The translations under genes and the position numbers were made by a program. A stretch of 58,410 bases of DNA from Bacilli bacterium (GTDB taxonomy: Bacteria; Bacillota_I; Bacilli_A; RF39; UBA660). Below the pieces are notes generated by a model. That model saw only the letters and a program-made list of their open reading frames with translations. It ran no database searches and was not told where the DNA came from. This document shows, one piece after another, positions 15,054 to 22,242 of the stretch. The stretch lies in the NCBI GenBank assembly GCA_017484205.1, contig JAFUTO010000034.1:1-58410 (forward strand), written 5' to 3'. Within the stretch, counting starts at the first letter, position 1; each line of letters begins with the position of its first letter.

Positions 15054-16434
15054 CATAGATATAAGCGATAATATTTATAATGAGGCTATTAAAGATACAT
15101 CTATAAAAAAAGAAGTGGGCATAAGTGAAGATATTATAAGAAGAATATCTAAAGAAAAACATGAACCTGATTGGGTTTTAAATATAAGATTGAAAGCTTT
15201 AGATTTGTATTATAAACTACCTATGCCTACATGGGGACCAGATTTAAGTGAATTAGATATCAATAATATAGCTACATATGTAAAACCTAATAGTAAGATG
15301 GAAGCTAAATGGGAAGATGTCCCTGATGATATTAAAGGTGTATTTGATAAATTAGGTATTCCAGAAGCAGAAAAACAAAGTCTAGCAGGAGTAGGGGCGC
15401 AATTTGATTCAGAAATGGTATATCATAATTTAGAAGAAGATTTAAAAAAATTAGGTGTTATATATACTAATTTTGATACAGCAATTAAAGAATATCCTGA
15501 TTTAGTAAAAAAATATTTTACCAAAGCTGTACCATTATCTGACCATAAATTTATTGCTTTACATTATGCTTTATTTTCAGGTGGTTCATTTATATATATA
15601 CCTGCAGGTGTTAAATTAGATACTCCATTACAATCATATTTTAGATTAAATGCACCTGGAGCAGGTCAATTTGAACATACTTTAATTGTTGTTGATGAAA
15701 ATGCTTCTATGGAATTTATCGAGGGTTGCTCCGCACCTGGTTATAATAAATTAAATTTACATGCTGGATGTGTTGAATTATTTGTAGGTAAAAATGCTAA
15801 TTTGAGATTTTCAACAATTGAAAATTGGTCTAAAAACATGTTAAACTTAAATACTAAAAAATGTATAGTAAGTGATAATGGTAAAATTGAATGGATTACT
15901 GGTTCATTTGGTTCTAAAATATCTATGTTATATCCTATGAGTATATTAAATGGTTATGGTGCTAAATGTGAGTTTACAGGTATTTCATTCGCGGGAAAGG
16001 GTCAAAATTTAGATACAGGTATAAAAGTAGTTCATAATGCTCCAAAAACATCTACAGTAGTTAATTCTAAATCTATTTCTAAAGATGGTGGTATTTGTAC
16101 ATTTAGAAGTAATGTGGATGTTAAAAATAATGCTCCATCATCAAAACTTACATTATCTTGTGAATCGTTAATGTTAGATAGTATATCTAAGTCTGATACT
16201 ATTCCTGTTAATAGTATTGAAACAGATGATGTAGAATTAGCGCATGAAGCATCAGTAGGTAAAATATCTGATGAAACAATATTTTATTTAATGAGTAGAG
16301 GAATATCTGAAGAAGATGCCAAGGCTTTAATTGTAAGAGGTTTTGCAGAACCTATATCTAAATCATTCCCTGTTGAATATGCAGTGGAGATGAATAGATT
16401 AATTAATATGGAATTAGAAGGGACGATAGGATAA
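15043..16434 (+). CDS. sufB: SufB, Fe-S cluster scaffold
   Basis: 463 residues from ATG 15043 (RBS TAGGTGAT inside sufC; the in-frame GTG at 15034 is part of it). Core scaffold that builds [4Fe-4S]/[2Fe-2S] clusters with SufC and SufD. Typical segments: the N-terminal SKEKHEPDWVLNIRLKAL, PTWGPDL, the beta-helix with FIYIPAGVKL and EGCSAP, GSFGSKISMLYP, and the C-terminal ISDETIFYLMSRGISEEDAKALIVRGF. A Cys is present in the C-terminal core (LTLSCESLM). Overlaps sufC by 11 bases and sufD by one (TAATG). Confidence 0.96.
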   Translation: MKTNIDISDNIYNEAIKDTSIKKEVGISEDIIRRISKEKHEPDWVLNIRLKALDLYYKLPMPTWGPDLSELDINNIATYVKPNSKMEAKWEDVPDDIKGVFDKLGIPEAEKQSLAGVGAQFDSEMVYHNLEEDLKKLGVIYTNFDTAIKEYPDLVKKYFTKAVPLSDHKFIALHYALFSGGSFIYIPAGVKLDTPLQSYFRLNAPGAGQFEHTLIVVDENASMEFIEGCSAPGYNKLNLHAGCVELFVGKNANLRFSTIENWSKNMLNLNTKKCIVSDNGKIEWITGSFGSKISMLYPMSILNGYGAKCEFTGISFAGKGQNLDTGIKVVHNAPKTSTVVNSKSISKDGGICTFRSNVDVKNNAPSSKLTLSCESLMLDSISKSDTIPVNSIETDDVELAHEASVGKISDETIFYLMSRGISEEDAKALIVRGFAEPISKSFPVEYAVEMNRLINMELEGTIG

Positions 16435-17432
16435 TGAAAAAATATATATTAAATGAAACTCCAGTTCGTACTTCTAATAATTATAAGATAAATGATATAA
16501 CATTAGAATTAGATATACCTACTATTAATAGTTTTGATAATTATAAAGTAGAGGGTATAGAGTATAAGGAATATGATACTAATTCTTTTACTAGTAAAAT
16601 AGGTCTATCATTTACTAAATCGCATAATCTTGATATAGATGTTTTAGAAAGTAAAGATATATTTATTTCGTATAAGACTAAAGATATATTAGTTAGTACT
16701 ATAAATATTAATTTAAATAAAGAAAGTATATCTAATATTATTATTAAATTAGAATCATATACAAATGCTTTTAATAGTATAAAGTTAGTTATTAATGGAT
16801 TTATTAGTTCAAAATCTAAAATAATATTATTAAATATGATAGATAATAGTTCAAAGAGTTTTATAGCTATAGAAAAGAATCTGGATGATTCATCTAATGT
16901 TGATATTAATTTTATTGATTTAGGTGGAAGTATAAGAGTATCTAATTATTATGCTTCTGTTAGTAATTTAGCTAGAAGTAGTTTTAATAATATTTATATA
17001 GGAAATGATGAAGACAGAATAGATATGAATTATTATGTTAAAAATCAAGGTATTAAAAGTGAAAGTTATATTGATGTGAGAGGTGCCTTAAATGGTAAGT
17101 CATATAAGACGTTTAAAGGTACTGTTGATTTTATAGAAGGATCTAAAAAGTCTATAGGTAAAGAAAAGGAAAATACTATTCTTTTGTCTAATAATGCTAT
17201 ATCTAGGAGTTTACCTATGTTATTGTGCCATGAAGAAGATGTAATAGGTTCGCATGGTGTATCTAGTGGAAAAATAGATAGTGAAAAATTATTTTATATT
17301 ATGTCTAGAGGTATAACTGAAAGTGAAGCAAAGAAACTAATTATTAAATCTAGTTTTGATGAAATAATAAATAGAATAACAAATGAGGAAATAAAAGAAG
17401 AAGTAACAAATATAATTGATAGTAAGATATAG
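16434..17432 (+). CDS. sufD: SufD-like scaffold subunit
   Basis: 332 residues; ATG overlaps the sufB stop (TAATG). Shorter and more divergent than SufB but with the same C-terminal architecture: a region rich in Asn/Ser beta-helix turns, then MLLCHEEDVIGSHGVSSGKIDSEKLFYIMSRGITESEAKKLI. The latter carries the conserved H-E-x-D and G-S-H residues of SufD near the SufB/SufD interface. It completes the SufBCD complex. No sufS desulfurase or sufU follows; a terminator does, so the sulfur donor genes must be elsewhere. Confidence 0.9.
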   Translation: MKKYILNETPVRTSNNYKINDITLELDIPTINSFDNYKVEGIEYKEYDTNSFTSKIGLSFTKSHNLDIDVLESKDIFISYKTKDILVSTININLNKESISNIIIKLESYTNAFNSIKLVINGFISSKSKIILLNMIDNSSKSFIAIEKNLDDSSNVDINFIDLGGSIRVSNYYASVSNLARSSFNNIYIGNDEDRIDMNYYVKNQGIKSESYIDVRGALNGKSYKTFKGTVDFIEGSKKSIGKEKENTILLSNNAISRSLPMLLCHEEDVIGSHGVSSGKIDSEKLFYIMSRGITESEAKKLIIKSSFDEIINRITNEEIKEEVTNIIDSKI

Positions 17433-17479
17433 TTTACAATATGATAAATATATGATATATTGAATGTATAAATATGTCG

Positions 17480-17512
17480 AAGGAAGTAGTATAAAAAGCT
17501 ACTTCCTTTTTT
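17480..17512 (+). terminator. Terminator of the suf operon
   Basis: Perfect 10-bp stem AAGGAAGTAG (17480-17489) with CTACTTCCTT (17499-17508), then T6. Confidence 0.9.
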
Positions 17513-17526
17513 CAAGGAGCGATAAT

Positions 17527-17650
17527 ATGAAAGATAAAGAATTTGAAAATATAAGCAGTATGATATATGAAATAAGAGTATCCACATAGGGCATTCGCTT
17601 GTGAAGGAGTATCTATATTAACCACTATAATGAGAGGAACTTCAAAATGA
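17527..17650 (+). pseudogene. Remnant of an ORF6N-domain gene
   Basis: A good RBS (AAGGAGCGATAAT) leads to ATG 17527, but the frame encodes only MKDKEFENISSMIYEIR plus three residues before TAG. In another frame (17588-17650) the sequence reads AFACEGVSILTTIMRGTSK, which resembles the ORF6N core (consensus AFTEQGVAMLATVLR). The gene therefore seems to have lost its middle and been frameshifted. Its last codon overlaps the ATG of the following DUF1016 fragment (ATGA). ORF6N proteins are phage-type DNA-binding/antirepressor proteins. Similarity is short, so the call is tentative. Confidence 0.5.
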
Positions 17651-18180
17651 TTGAAGAAATAGACAAAACATATAATGATGTAATTAATGATATTAAACAG
17701 GATATTAATAAAACACAATTAGATATTATGATAAATGCTAATATCAGTTTGGTTAACTTATATTATAGAATTGGTAAAGTACTTTATGATAATTCGACAT
17801 GGGGAAATAAATTTTTAGATAAGTTGGCATTTGAACTAAAAAATACATATCCAAATCAAAAAGGTTTTTCAATAAGAAATTTGAAATATATGAAAACATT
17901 TTATAGTGAATATCATGACGATTTAGAATTTGTGCACCTAGGTGCACAATTACCATGGAAACATAATATTAGTTTAATAGAAAAAGTGAAAGATAAAAAC
18001 GATAATCCATCTATCGGTATAATTTTATGCAAAAGTAAAAACAATAAAATAGTTGACTATACACTAAAGTATATAAATAAACCAGTGGGAGTAAGTGAAT
18101 ATAAAATATTAGATAAGTTGTCAACCAATTATATGAAAGATTTACCAACTAAAGAAGATCTAAATATGTATATTGATTAA
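17647..18180 (+). pseudogene. DUF1016 (YhcG-type) nuclease gene with its catalytic core deleted
   Basis: 177 residues; RBS GAGAGG before ATG 17647. The N-terminal DUF1016 helical domain is intact: LYYRIGKVLYDN..WG..FLDKLA, FSIRNLKYMKTFY, LPWKHNISLIEKVKD. The sequence then jumps directly to DNPSIGIILCKSKNNKIVDY and INKPVGVSEY, which in full-length family members (about 340 residues) stands some 150 residues later. The missing block contains the PDDEXK motif (the ..D..F Y...L..V.IELK.. region), so nuclease activity is unlikely. The frame stays open across the deletion. A 20-bp perfect palindrome lies inside the gene at 17930-17949. It follows an ORF6N remnant, suggesting a decaying mobile or defence locus. 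Confidence 0.75.
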
Positions 18181-18276
18181 TCTTATTTAAAAAATGATAA
18201 AAGATATTTTATTAATGAAGTATTTAAAATAATTGATTAATAAAGATAAATATGATATTATGAGTAAGGTGATAAT

Positions 18277-19122
18277 ATGAAAAATATAATATTAGTTATT
18301 AAAGGTTTCGCGATGGGGCTTACTAACTTAATTCCTGGAATATCAGGTGGTACAATTGCAATTACTTTAGGAATTTATGATAGATTAATTAGTGCGATTA
18401 GTCATTTATTTAGTAAATTTAAAGAAAATATGAAATTTTTAATACCTGTAGGTATAGGTATAGTTTTATCTATTTTGACAATGTCTAAGGCAATTAGTTT
18501 TGCTCTAGATAAATGGCTATTTCCAACAATCTTATTCTTTATCGGTGCGATTATGGGTGGAATACCAATGCTATATGAAAAAGTAAAAGGTAAAGAAAAA
18601 AATATATCTTCATTTATAATTTTTCTAATCACATTTACTATAATACTTGCTTTAACTTTTTTAACAGGTGGTACAGATGTATCTTTAGATTCTCTAAATT
18701 TATTTGGATATATAAAATTATTCATAGTAGGAGTAGTTGCAGCGGCAACAATGATTATACCGGGTGTATCTGGTGCAGCAGTATTAATGACATTAGGATA
18801 TTATGAACCTATTGTAAATATTGTTAAAGATATAACAAATTTTAGTAATTTAGGATATAACTTATCAATAATAATTCCTTTTGGAATAGGTGTTGTAGTT
18901 GGTGTATTTGCGATTGCTAAAGTAATAGAATTCTTACTAAAAAAATATGAAGTAAAAACATATTATGGTGTATTAGGCTTTGTTACAAGTTCTATATTAT
19001 CTATTATTATCCAAAATTTTACTGGTGATGAATTAATAAGTTTTTCTATTTTAGAAGTAATTGTGGGAGTTATTTTAGCAGTTGTAGGATTTATTGCTGC
19101 GTATAAATTAGGAGATAAATAA
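18277..19122 (+). CDS. DUF368 polytopic protein, undecaprenyl-phosphate translocase (PopT-like)
   Basis: 281 residues; TAAGGTGATAAT before ATG 18277. About eight membrane helices. The family signature occurs twice as inverted-repeat halves: FAMGLTNLIPGISGGTIAITLGIYD at the N-terminus and VVAAATMIIPGVSGAAVLMTLGYYE in the middle. DUF368 proteins (PopT) are known to return undecaprenyl phosphate to the cytoplasmic face so that it can be reused for peptidoglycan and teichoic acid. This fits the wall polymer genes elsewhere in the window. Single-gene unit. Confidence 0.9.
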   Translation: MKNIILVIKGFAMGLTNLIPGISGGTIAITLGIYDRLISAISHLFSKFKENMKFLIPVGIGIVLSILTMSKAISFALDKWLFPTILFFIGAIMGGIPMLYEKVKGKEKNISSFIIFLITFTIILALTFLTGGTDVSLDSLNLFGYIKLFIVGVVAAATMIIPGVSGAAVLMTLGYYEPIVNIVKDITNFSNLGYNLSIIIPFGIGVVVGVFAIAKVIEFLLKKYEVKTYYGVLGFVTSSILSIIIQNFTGDELISFSILEVIVGVILAVVGFIAAYKLGDK

Positions 19123-19168
19123 TTAAATGATAAGTAAACAATAGTAAAATATTTATTAAATGTAATAT

Positions 19169-19190
19169 AAAGAGTTGATAACTCTTTTTA
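19169..19190 (+). terminator. Terminator
   Basis: AAAGAGTT (19169-19176), GAT loop, AACTCTTT (19180-19187), then T-rich sequence. The next promoter, TGGTATAAT, follows within about 10 bases. Confidence 0.7.
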
Positions 19191-19227
19191 TTTTATGGTA
19201 TAATTTCAATAGTTAAGGATGTGTAAT

Positions 19228-20361
19228 ATGAGAAAGAAAATATTATATTTTGCATTTATGTTAATTGCCTTTATAGGATTTAATGGCGGTGTTAAAGCCA
19301 CTACATGTTACTATTCATTAAATAAAGGTGGAGCAGACCAAATAAATGTTAAAATAGTTGATGGCGCTGTATCTATTGAACAATATAGGCTTAATAGGGG
19401 TAAAGGTGAGATTGGTTGGTGTAGTATAAATACCGGAATGGATGCATATTCTGATTGTGGACAAGTGTATTTCCCAAATAGTTCAAATAAATCTCAAACA
19501 ATTGTGGTTAGGACTTGGACAAATTTTAATGTAGGTTCATCATGTCCGTCACAAATTTATTATGATTATGAAAATACGGATGATTATGGAAAGGTATTCG
19601 CATTATCTCAAAACAAAGATACATCTAGAGGTGTATCATATGAGGCTGCAAGTGTAAGTGAATCAGAAGTTAGTATTGGTGGATCATCAAGCTCAACAAC
19701 TAATAATACTAGTAGTAATAATTGCACATATAGTGTTAAAGTAAGTGATGCAACTATAAAAGTGGAGGTTGAAAGAAACTCTAATAAAGAATTAACTAAA
19801 GCTTGTGTAACAGGCTCTGACAGCGCTAGAAAATGCGTTAATGCAGGTGCTAATGATAGAGATGTAGAAGTTAATGTAGGTGGTAGGACAAGAATAGTCA
19901 GTGTTAATGATATAATAGGTTGGGCATCAGAGTGGAGTGGAACATGTCCATCAGATTTAAATTATGGTGTAGATACAAATGGCAACATATTATTATATTC
20001 AAAACAACATACATCACACGAAGCTGGTACAATAGAAAATAATAGTGATGGAACTCCAATAGGAGATATTAATGCTGGTACAACAGTTTCTGACTGTGAA
20101 GGTTTAATAGGACCAAATGTATTAAAATTTTTAAAACTTATTTTAAGATTTGTTAGAATAGTAGGACCAATACTTGCCTTGGTTCTTGGAATGTATGATT
20201 TAATGATGGCTATGGCAAAAGGAGAAGAAGATGACAGGAAAAAAGCTATAAAGAAACTTAAAGGTAGAATTATAGCTGCTGTATTGTTACTTTTATTACC
20301 ATATTTATTAGATATTTTCTTAGATTTAGTAGGTAAAGGTGGAACTAACTGTGTAAGTTAG
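19228..20361 (+). CDS. Secreted protein with two Cys-containing repeats and a VirB2/TrbC-like C-terminal helix pair
   Basis: 377 residues from ATG 19228 (AAGGA nine bases before; ATG 19219 overlaps the RBS). A cleavable-looking signal peptide ends near VKATT. Two related extracellular domains follow (about 26-135 and 165-275), each starting with a C.YS motif and ending in SCPS-I or TCPSDLNY-type segments, with a Ser/Thr/Asn linker between. The last ~85 residues hold two hydrophobic helices (FVRIVGPILALVLGMYDLMM and IAAVLLLLLPYLLDIFLDLV) joined by a charged loop GEEDDRKKAIKKLKG, the layout of VirB2/TrbC pilins. It might be a membrane-anchored surface protein or pilin-like subunit; function unknown. 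Confidence 0.65.
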   Translation: MRKKILYFAFMLIAFIGFNGGVKATTCYYSLNKGGADQINVKIVDGAVSIEQYRLNRGKGEIGWCSINTGMDAYSDCGQVYFPNSSNKSQTIVVRTWTNFNVGSSCPSQIYYDYENTDDYGKVFALSQNKDTSRGVSYEAASVSESEVSIGGSSSSTTNNTSSNNCTYSVKVSDATIKVEVERNSNKELTKACVTGSDSARKCVNAGANDRDVEVNVGGRTRIVSVNDIIGWASEWSGTCPSDLNYGVDTNGNILLYSKQHTSHEAGTIENNSDGTPIGDINAGTTVSDCEGLIGPNVLKFLKLILRFVRIVGPILALVLGMYDLMMAMAKGEEDDRKKAIKKLKGRIIAAVLLLLLPYLLDIFLDLVGKGGTNCVS

Positions 20362-20371
20362 TTCTTTTTTT
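20342..20371 (+). terminator. Terminator overlapping the stop codon
   Basis: GAACTAAC (20342-20349) pairs with GTTAGTTC (20357-20364), followed by T7. Confidence 0.85.
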
Positions 20372-20449
20372 ATAAAAAAAATATATAAATTTTAATAAAA
20401 AGTTTTAATTTTGTCAGTTTTTGTGATACAATGATAATGGTGATAGTAG

Positions 20450-20710
20450 ATGGATAAGGTAATAATAAATGGTATTGAGTATGAAGTACTAGGAAACATT
20501 AAAACAAAAAAAAGAGAATATGTATTTGTTTTAAATGGTAATGATGTTGAGTTTTATAAAAAAGTTGGAAATGATTATATAACTCCAAATAAAGATTTAA
20601 CATTAGAGGGCAATGCAGGTAAATCTCTTACAGAATTAAATGAAAATGTATTATTAACTTATTTGAAAGGCATTATTAAAGAAGATTGTATAGATAAGAT
20701 TAGCGAATAA
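20450..20710 (+). CDS. Small soluble protein, shares a domain with the gene at 21400
   Basis: 86 residues; GGTGATAG before ATG 20450 and an extended -10 (TGATACAAT) upstream. No known family recognised. It aligns along its whole length with the first ~85 residues of the protein at 21400: both have a short N-terminal I.G..YE.LG strand, a Y.YV.L...G..(Y/F)... strand and the shared block P..DLTL.GNA...L..LN. This suggests a small beta-rich domain, present here alone and there joined to a membrane tail. It is the first gene of a probable three-gene unit. Confidence 0.6.
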   Translation: MDKVIINGIEYEVLGNIKTKKREYVFVLNGNDVEFYKKVGNDYITPNKDLTLEGNAGKSLTELNENVLLTYLKGIIKEDCIDKISE

Positions 20711-20744
20711 AAATGGGTTTGACAACGGAAAGAAGGTAATCAAA

Positions 20745-21386
20745 ATGAATCAAGGAATATCTAAGAAAGAAGCAGTAAAAATAGCTCAAACATATATTAA
20801 TCAGTTTAATGAAGGCATGAATACAAAAGATGGTGAAGATCTTTTAGTTGCAAATCCGACAGCGATTAATGATTATGCTGGATATACTAAGGCTATTAAT
20901 AACTATGGTGCTACATTAAGAGAAAGTGCCATAAAAAGTTTAAATCCTGCTCCTGCGCCAACTACTCAAATTGATGATTTTGATATAGTTGATGGAGATG
21001 AAGAAGATTATAGTAATACAGTTTTAACATCATTTGACGAAATGTTTAAAAAAGAAGATCCATTTGATCAAACATTTATTATTAATGAAAGTTTACCAAA
21101 TCCACAAATTGATACAGCTTCTAGTGAGTTAGACATGAAAGAACAATTTGACAATCTTGATTTAAATGGATTAGAGCAAGTGGCTAATGGTGCTTTAATA
21201 GAAGATGTTGCTAAAGCAGCAGAACAAGAGATAGAAGAAACAAATACAAAAACAGAAGAAAAAGCAAAACAATATGTGTTAAAACAAGGTAAAAAGGCAG
21301 CTTATGTTGATACAGTTATATTATGCTTGATCGCACAACTTAGTATATTTGGATTATTGATAATAGTATTGTTAATTATAAAATAA
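20745..21386 (+). CDS. Unknown tail-anchored membrane protein
   Basis: 213 residues; GAAAGAAGGTAATCAAA before ATG 20745. No family recognised. The N-terminal ~70 residues are helical (ISKKEAVKIAQTYINQFNEG), followed by an acidic, Pro/Ala/Thr/Asp-rich middle (about 72-165), a Glu/Lys helix, and a single C-terminal hydrophobic helix (about 190-212, VILCLIAQLSIFGLLIIVLL). This is a tail-anchored topology with the bulk in the cytoplasm. It lies between the two paralogous-domain genes with 34- and 13-base gaps, so co-function is likely. Confidence 0.6.
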   Translation: MNQGISKKEAVKIAQTYINQFNEGMNTKDGEDLLVANPTAINDYAGYTKAINNYGATLRESAIKSLNPAPAPTTQIDDFDIVDGDEEDYSNTVLTSFDEMFKKEDPFDQTFIINESLPNPQIDTASSELDMKEQFDNLDLNGLEQVANGALIEDVAKAAEQEIEETNTKTEEKAKQYVLKQGKKAAYVDTVILCLIAQLSIFGLLIIVLLIIK

Positions 21387-21399
21387 AAATGGTGGTAAT

Positions 21400-21978
21400 A
21401 TGAATGGTGTATTGATAGGTAATGAAAATTATGAATTATTAGGAACTTTAAATGTATTTAAATATGAGTATGTGCTACTTTCTAAAAATGGCAATATATG
21501 TTATGCTGAAGAAAAGAATAATACCTATGAAATACCTAATACTGATTTAACATTACAAGGGAATGCCAATACGCCATTATCAAATCTAAATAGTCGTATA
21601 ATTATGGAACAAGTAAAGAAAGTAATAGAAAACGACATTAAAATTGAAAATAAAATTAATGTTGAAACTATTGATAAGAAATTAAATAAGATTCAAGAGA
21701 CACTTCAAAAACCAGAATTATATAATCTTATAAAGGGAAATGTGGATGAATTATATCATTTTGATGAAGAAGTTAATAAAATGGTAGATAAGTTTAATGA
21801 ACTAAATAATGAAATTACGACTGTGATGCCACCAATTATAGAACCGCTTAAAAGTGAATATAAAGCAGTTAAAGATGACTTAAATGAACAAGCAAATGTT
21901 GACGCGTTTATGATCGCGATAATAGTAAATATAGGTATACTATTGCTAATTATGTTTATTTTGAACATAATTAGATAA
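21400..21978 (+). CDS. Unknown tail-anchored protein with the 20450-type domain
   Basis: 192 residues; GGTGGTAAT before ATG 21400. Residues 1-85 are a paralogue of the whole protein at 20450 (shared DLTLxGNA block). A helical, coiled-coil-like region follows (about 95-165), then one C-terminal membrane helix (about 168-190, AFMIAIIVNIGILLLIMFIL). It has the same tail-anchored layout as the preceding gene. The three genes look like a small module of cytoplasmic or membrane-associated partners. No terminator separates them. Confidence 0.6.
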   Translation: MNGVLIGNENYELLGTLNVFKYEYVLLSKNGNICYAEEKNNTYEIPNTDLTLQGNANTPLSNLNSRIIMEQVKKVIENDIKIENKINVETIDKKLNKIQETLQKPELYNLIKGNVDELYHFDEEVNKMVDKFNELNNEITTVMPPIIEPLKSEYKAVKDDLNEQANVDAFMIAIIVNIGILLLIMFILNIIR

Positions 21979-21985
21979 AAAAGTA

Positions 21986-22014
21986 TTGCTAATATTTTTA
22001 AAATGAGGTACAAT
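21986..22014 (+). promoter_or_regulatory. Promoter of the structured RNA
   Basis: TTGCTA (21986-21991), 17-base spacer, TACAAT (22009-22014). Confidence 0.6.
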
Positions 22015-22020
22015 GTATAT

Positions 22021-22175
22021 AGACATAGTAATGTGTCTATATTCTGGAACTCAGAATATTCAAGTTTGGCTTAAACTATTATTAGTTTAAGTGGCCTTTT
22101 AATAAGGCTCCTATAAATATGATAACTTTTATAGTTATCGTAACCACACAGAGAACTTTAAAAGTTCTCATTTTT
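22021..22175 (+). ncRNA. Stand-alone structured RNA of unknown family (~155 nt)
   Basis: No open frame. From the promoter to the terminator there are successive stems: ATAGACA/TGTCTAT (22019-22040), ATTCTG/CAGAAT (22041-22057), CTTAAACT/AGTTTAAG (22070-22091), GATAACT/AGTTATC (22121-22139) and the terminator GAGAACTT/AAGTTCTC (22151-22169) with T5. The bases GGCC at 22093-22096 can either close the third stem or form GCCTT/AAGGC (22094-22108), a possible switch. parE downstream has its own promoter (22218-22226), so this is probably a trans-acting or housekeeping RNA. It does not match 6S RNA (no long closing stem), tmRNA or SRP RNA by eye. Confidence 0.6.
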
Positions 22176-22217
22176 GTTTATAAAATAAGCAAAGACTTGA
22201 TTTTAAGTGGTGTTTTT

Positions 22218-22226
22218 TGTTATAAT
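22218..22226 (+). promoter_or_regulatory. Extended -10 promoter of parE
   Basis: TGTTATAAT, an exact extended -10, following a T6 run; the RBS AAGGTGAGAG comes next. Confidence 0.6.
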
Positions 22227-22242
22227 TAATTAAGGTGAGAGT

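Noticed and set aside
22021..22175. 6S RNA, SRP RNA or tmRNA identity for the structured RNA
   Set aside because: No long end-to-end closing stem with central bubble (6S), no GGAA/GNRA SRP core arrangement, far too short and without tRNA-like ends for tmRNA.
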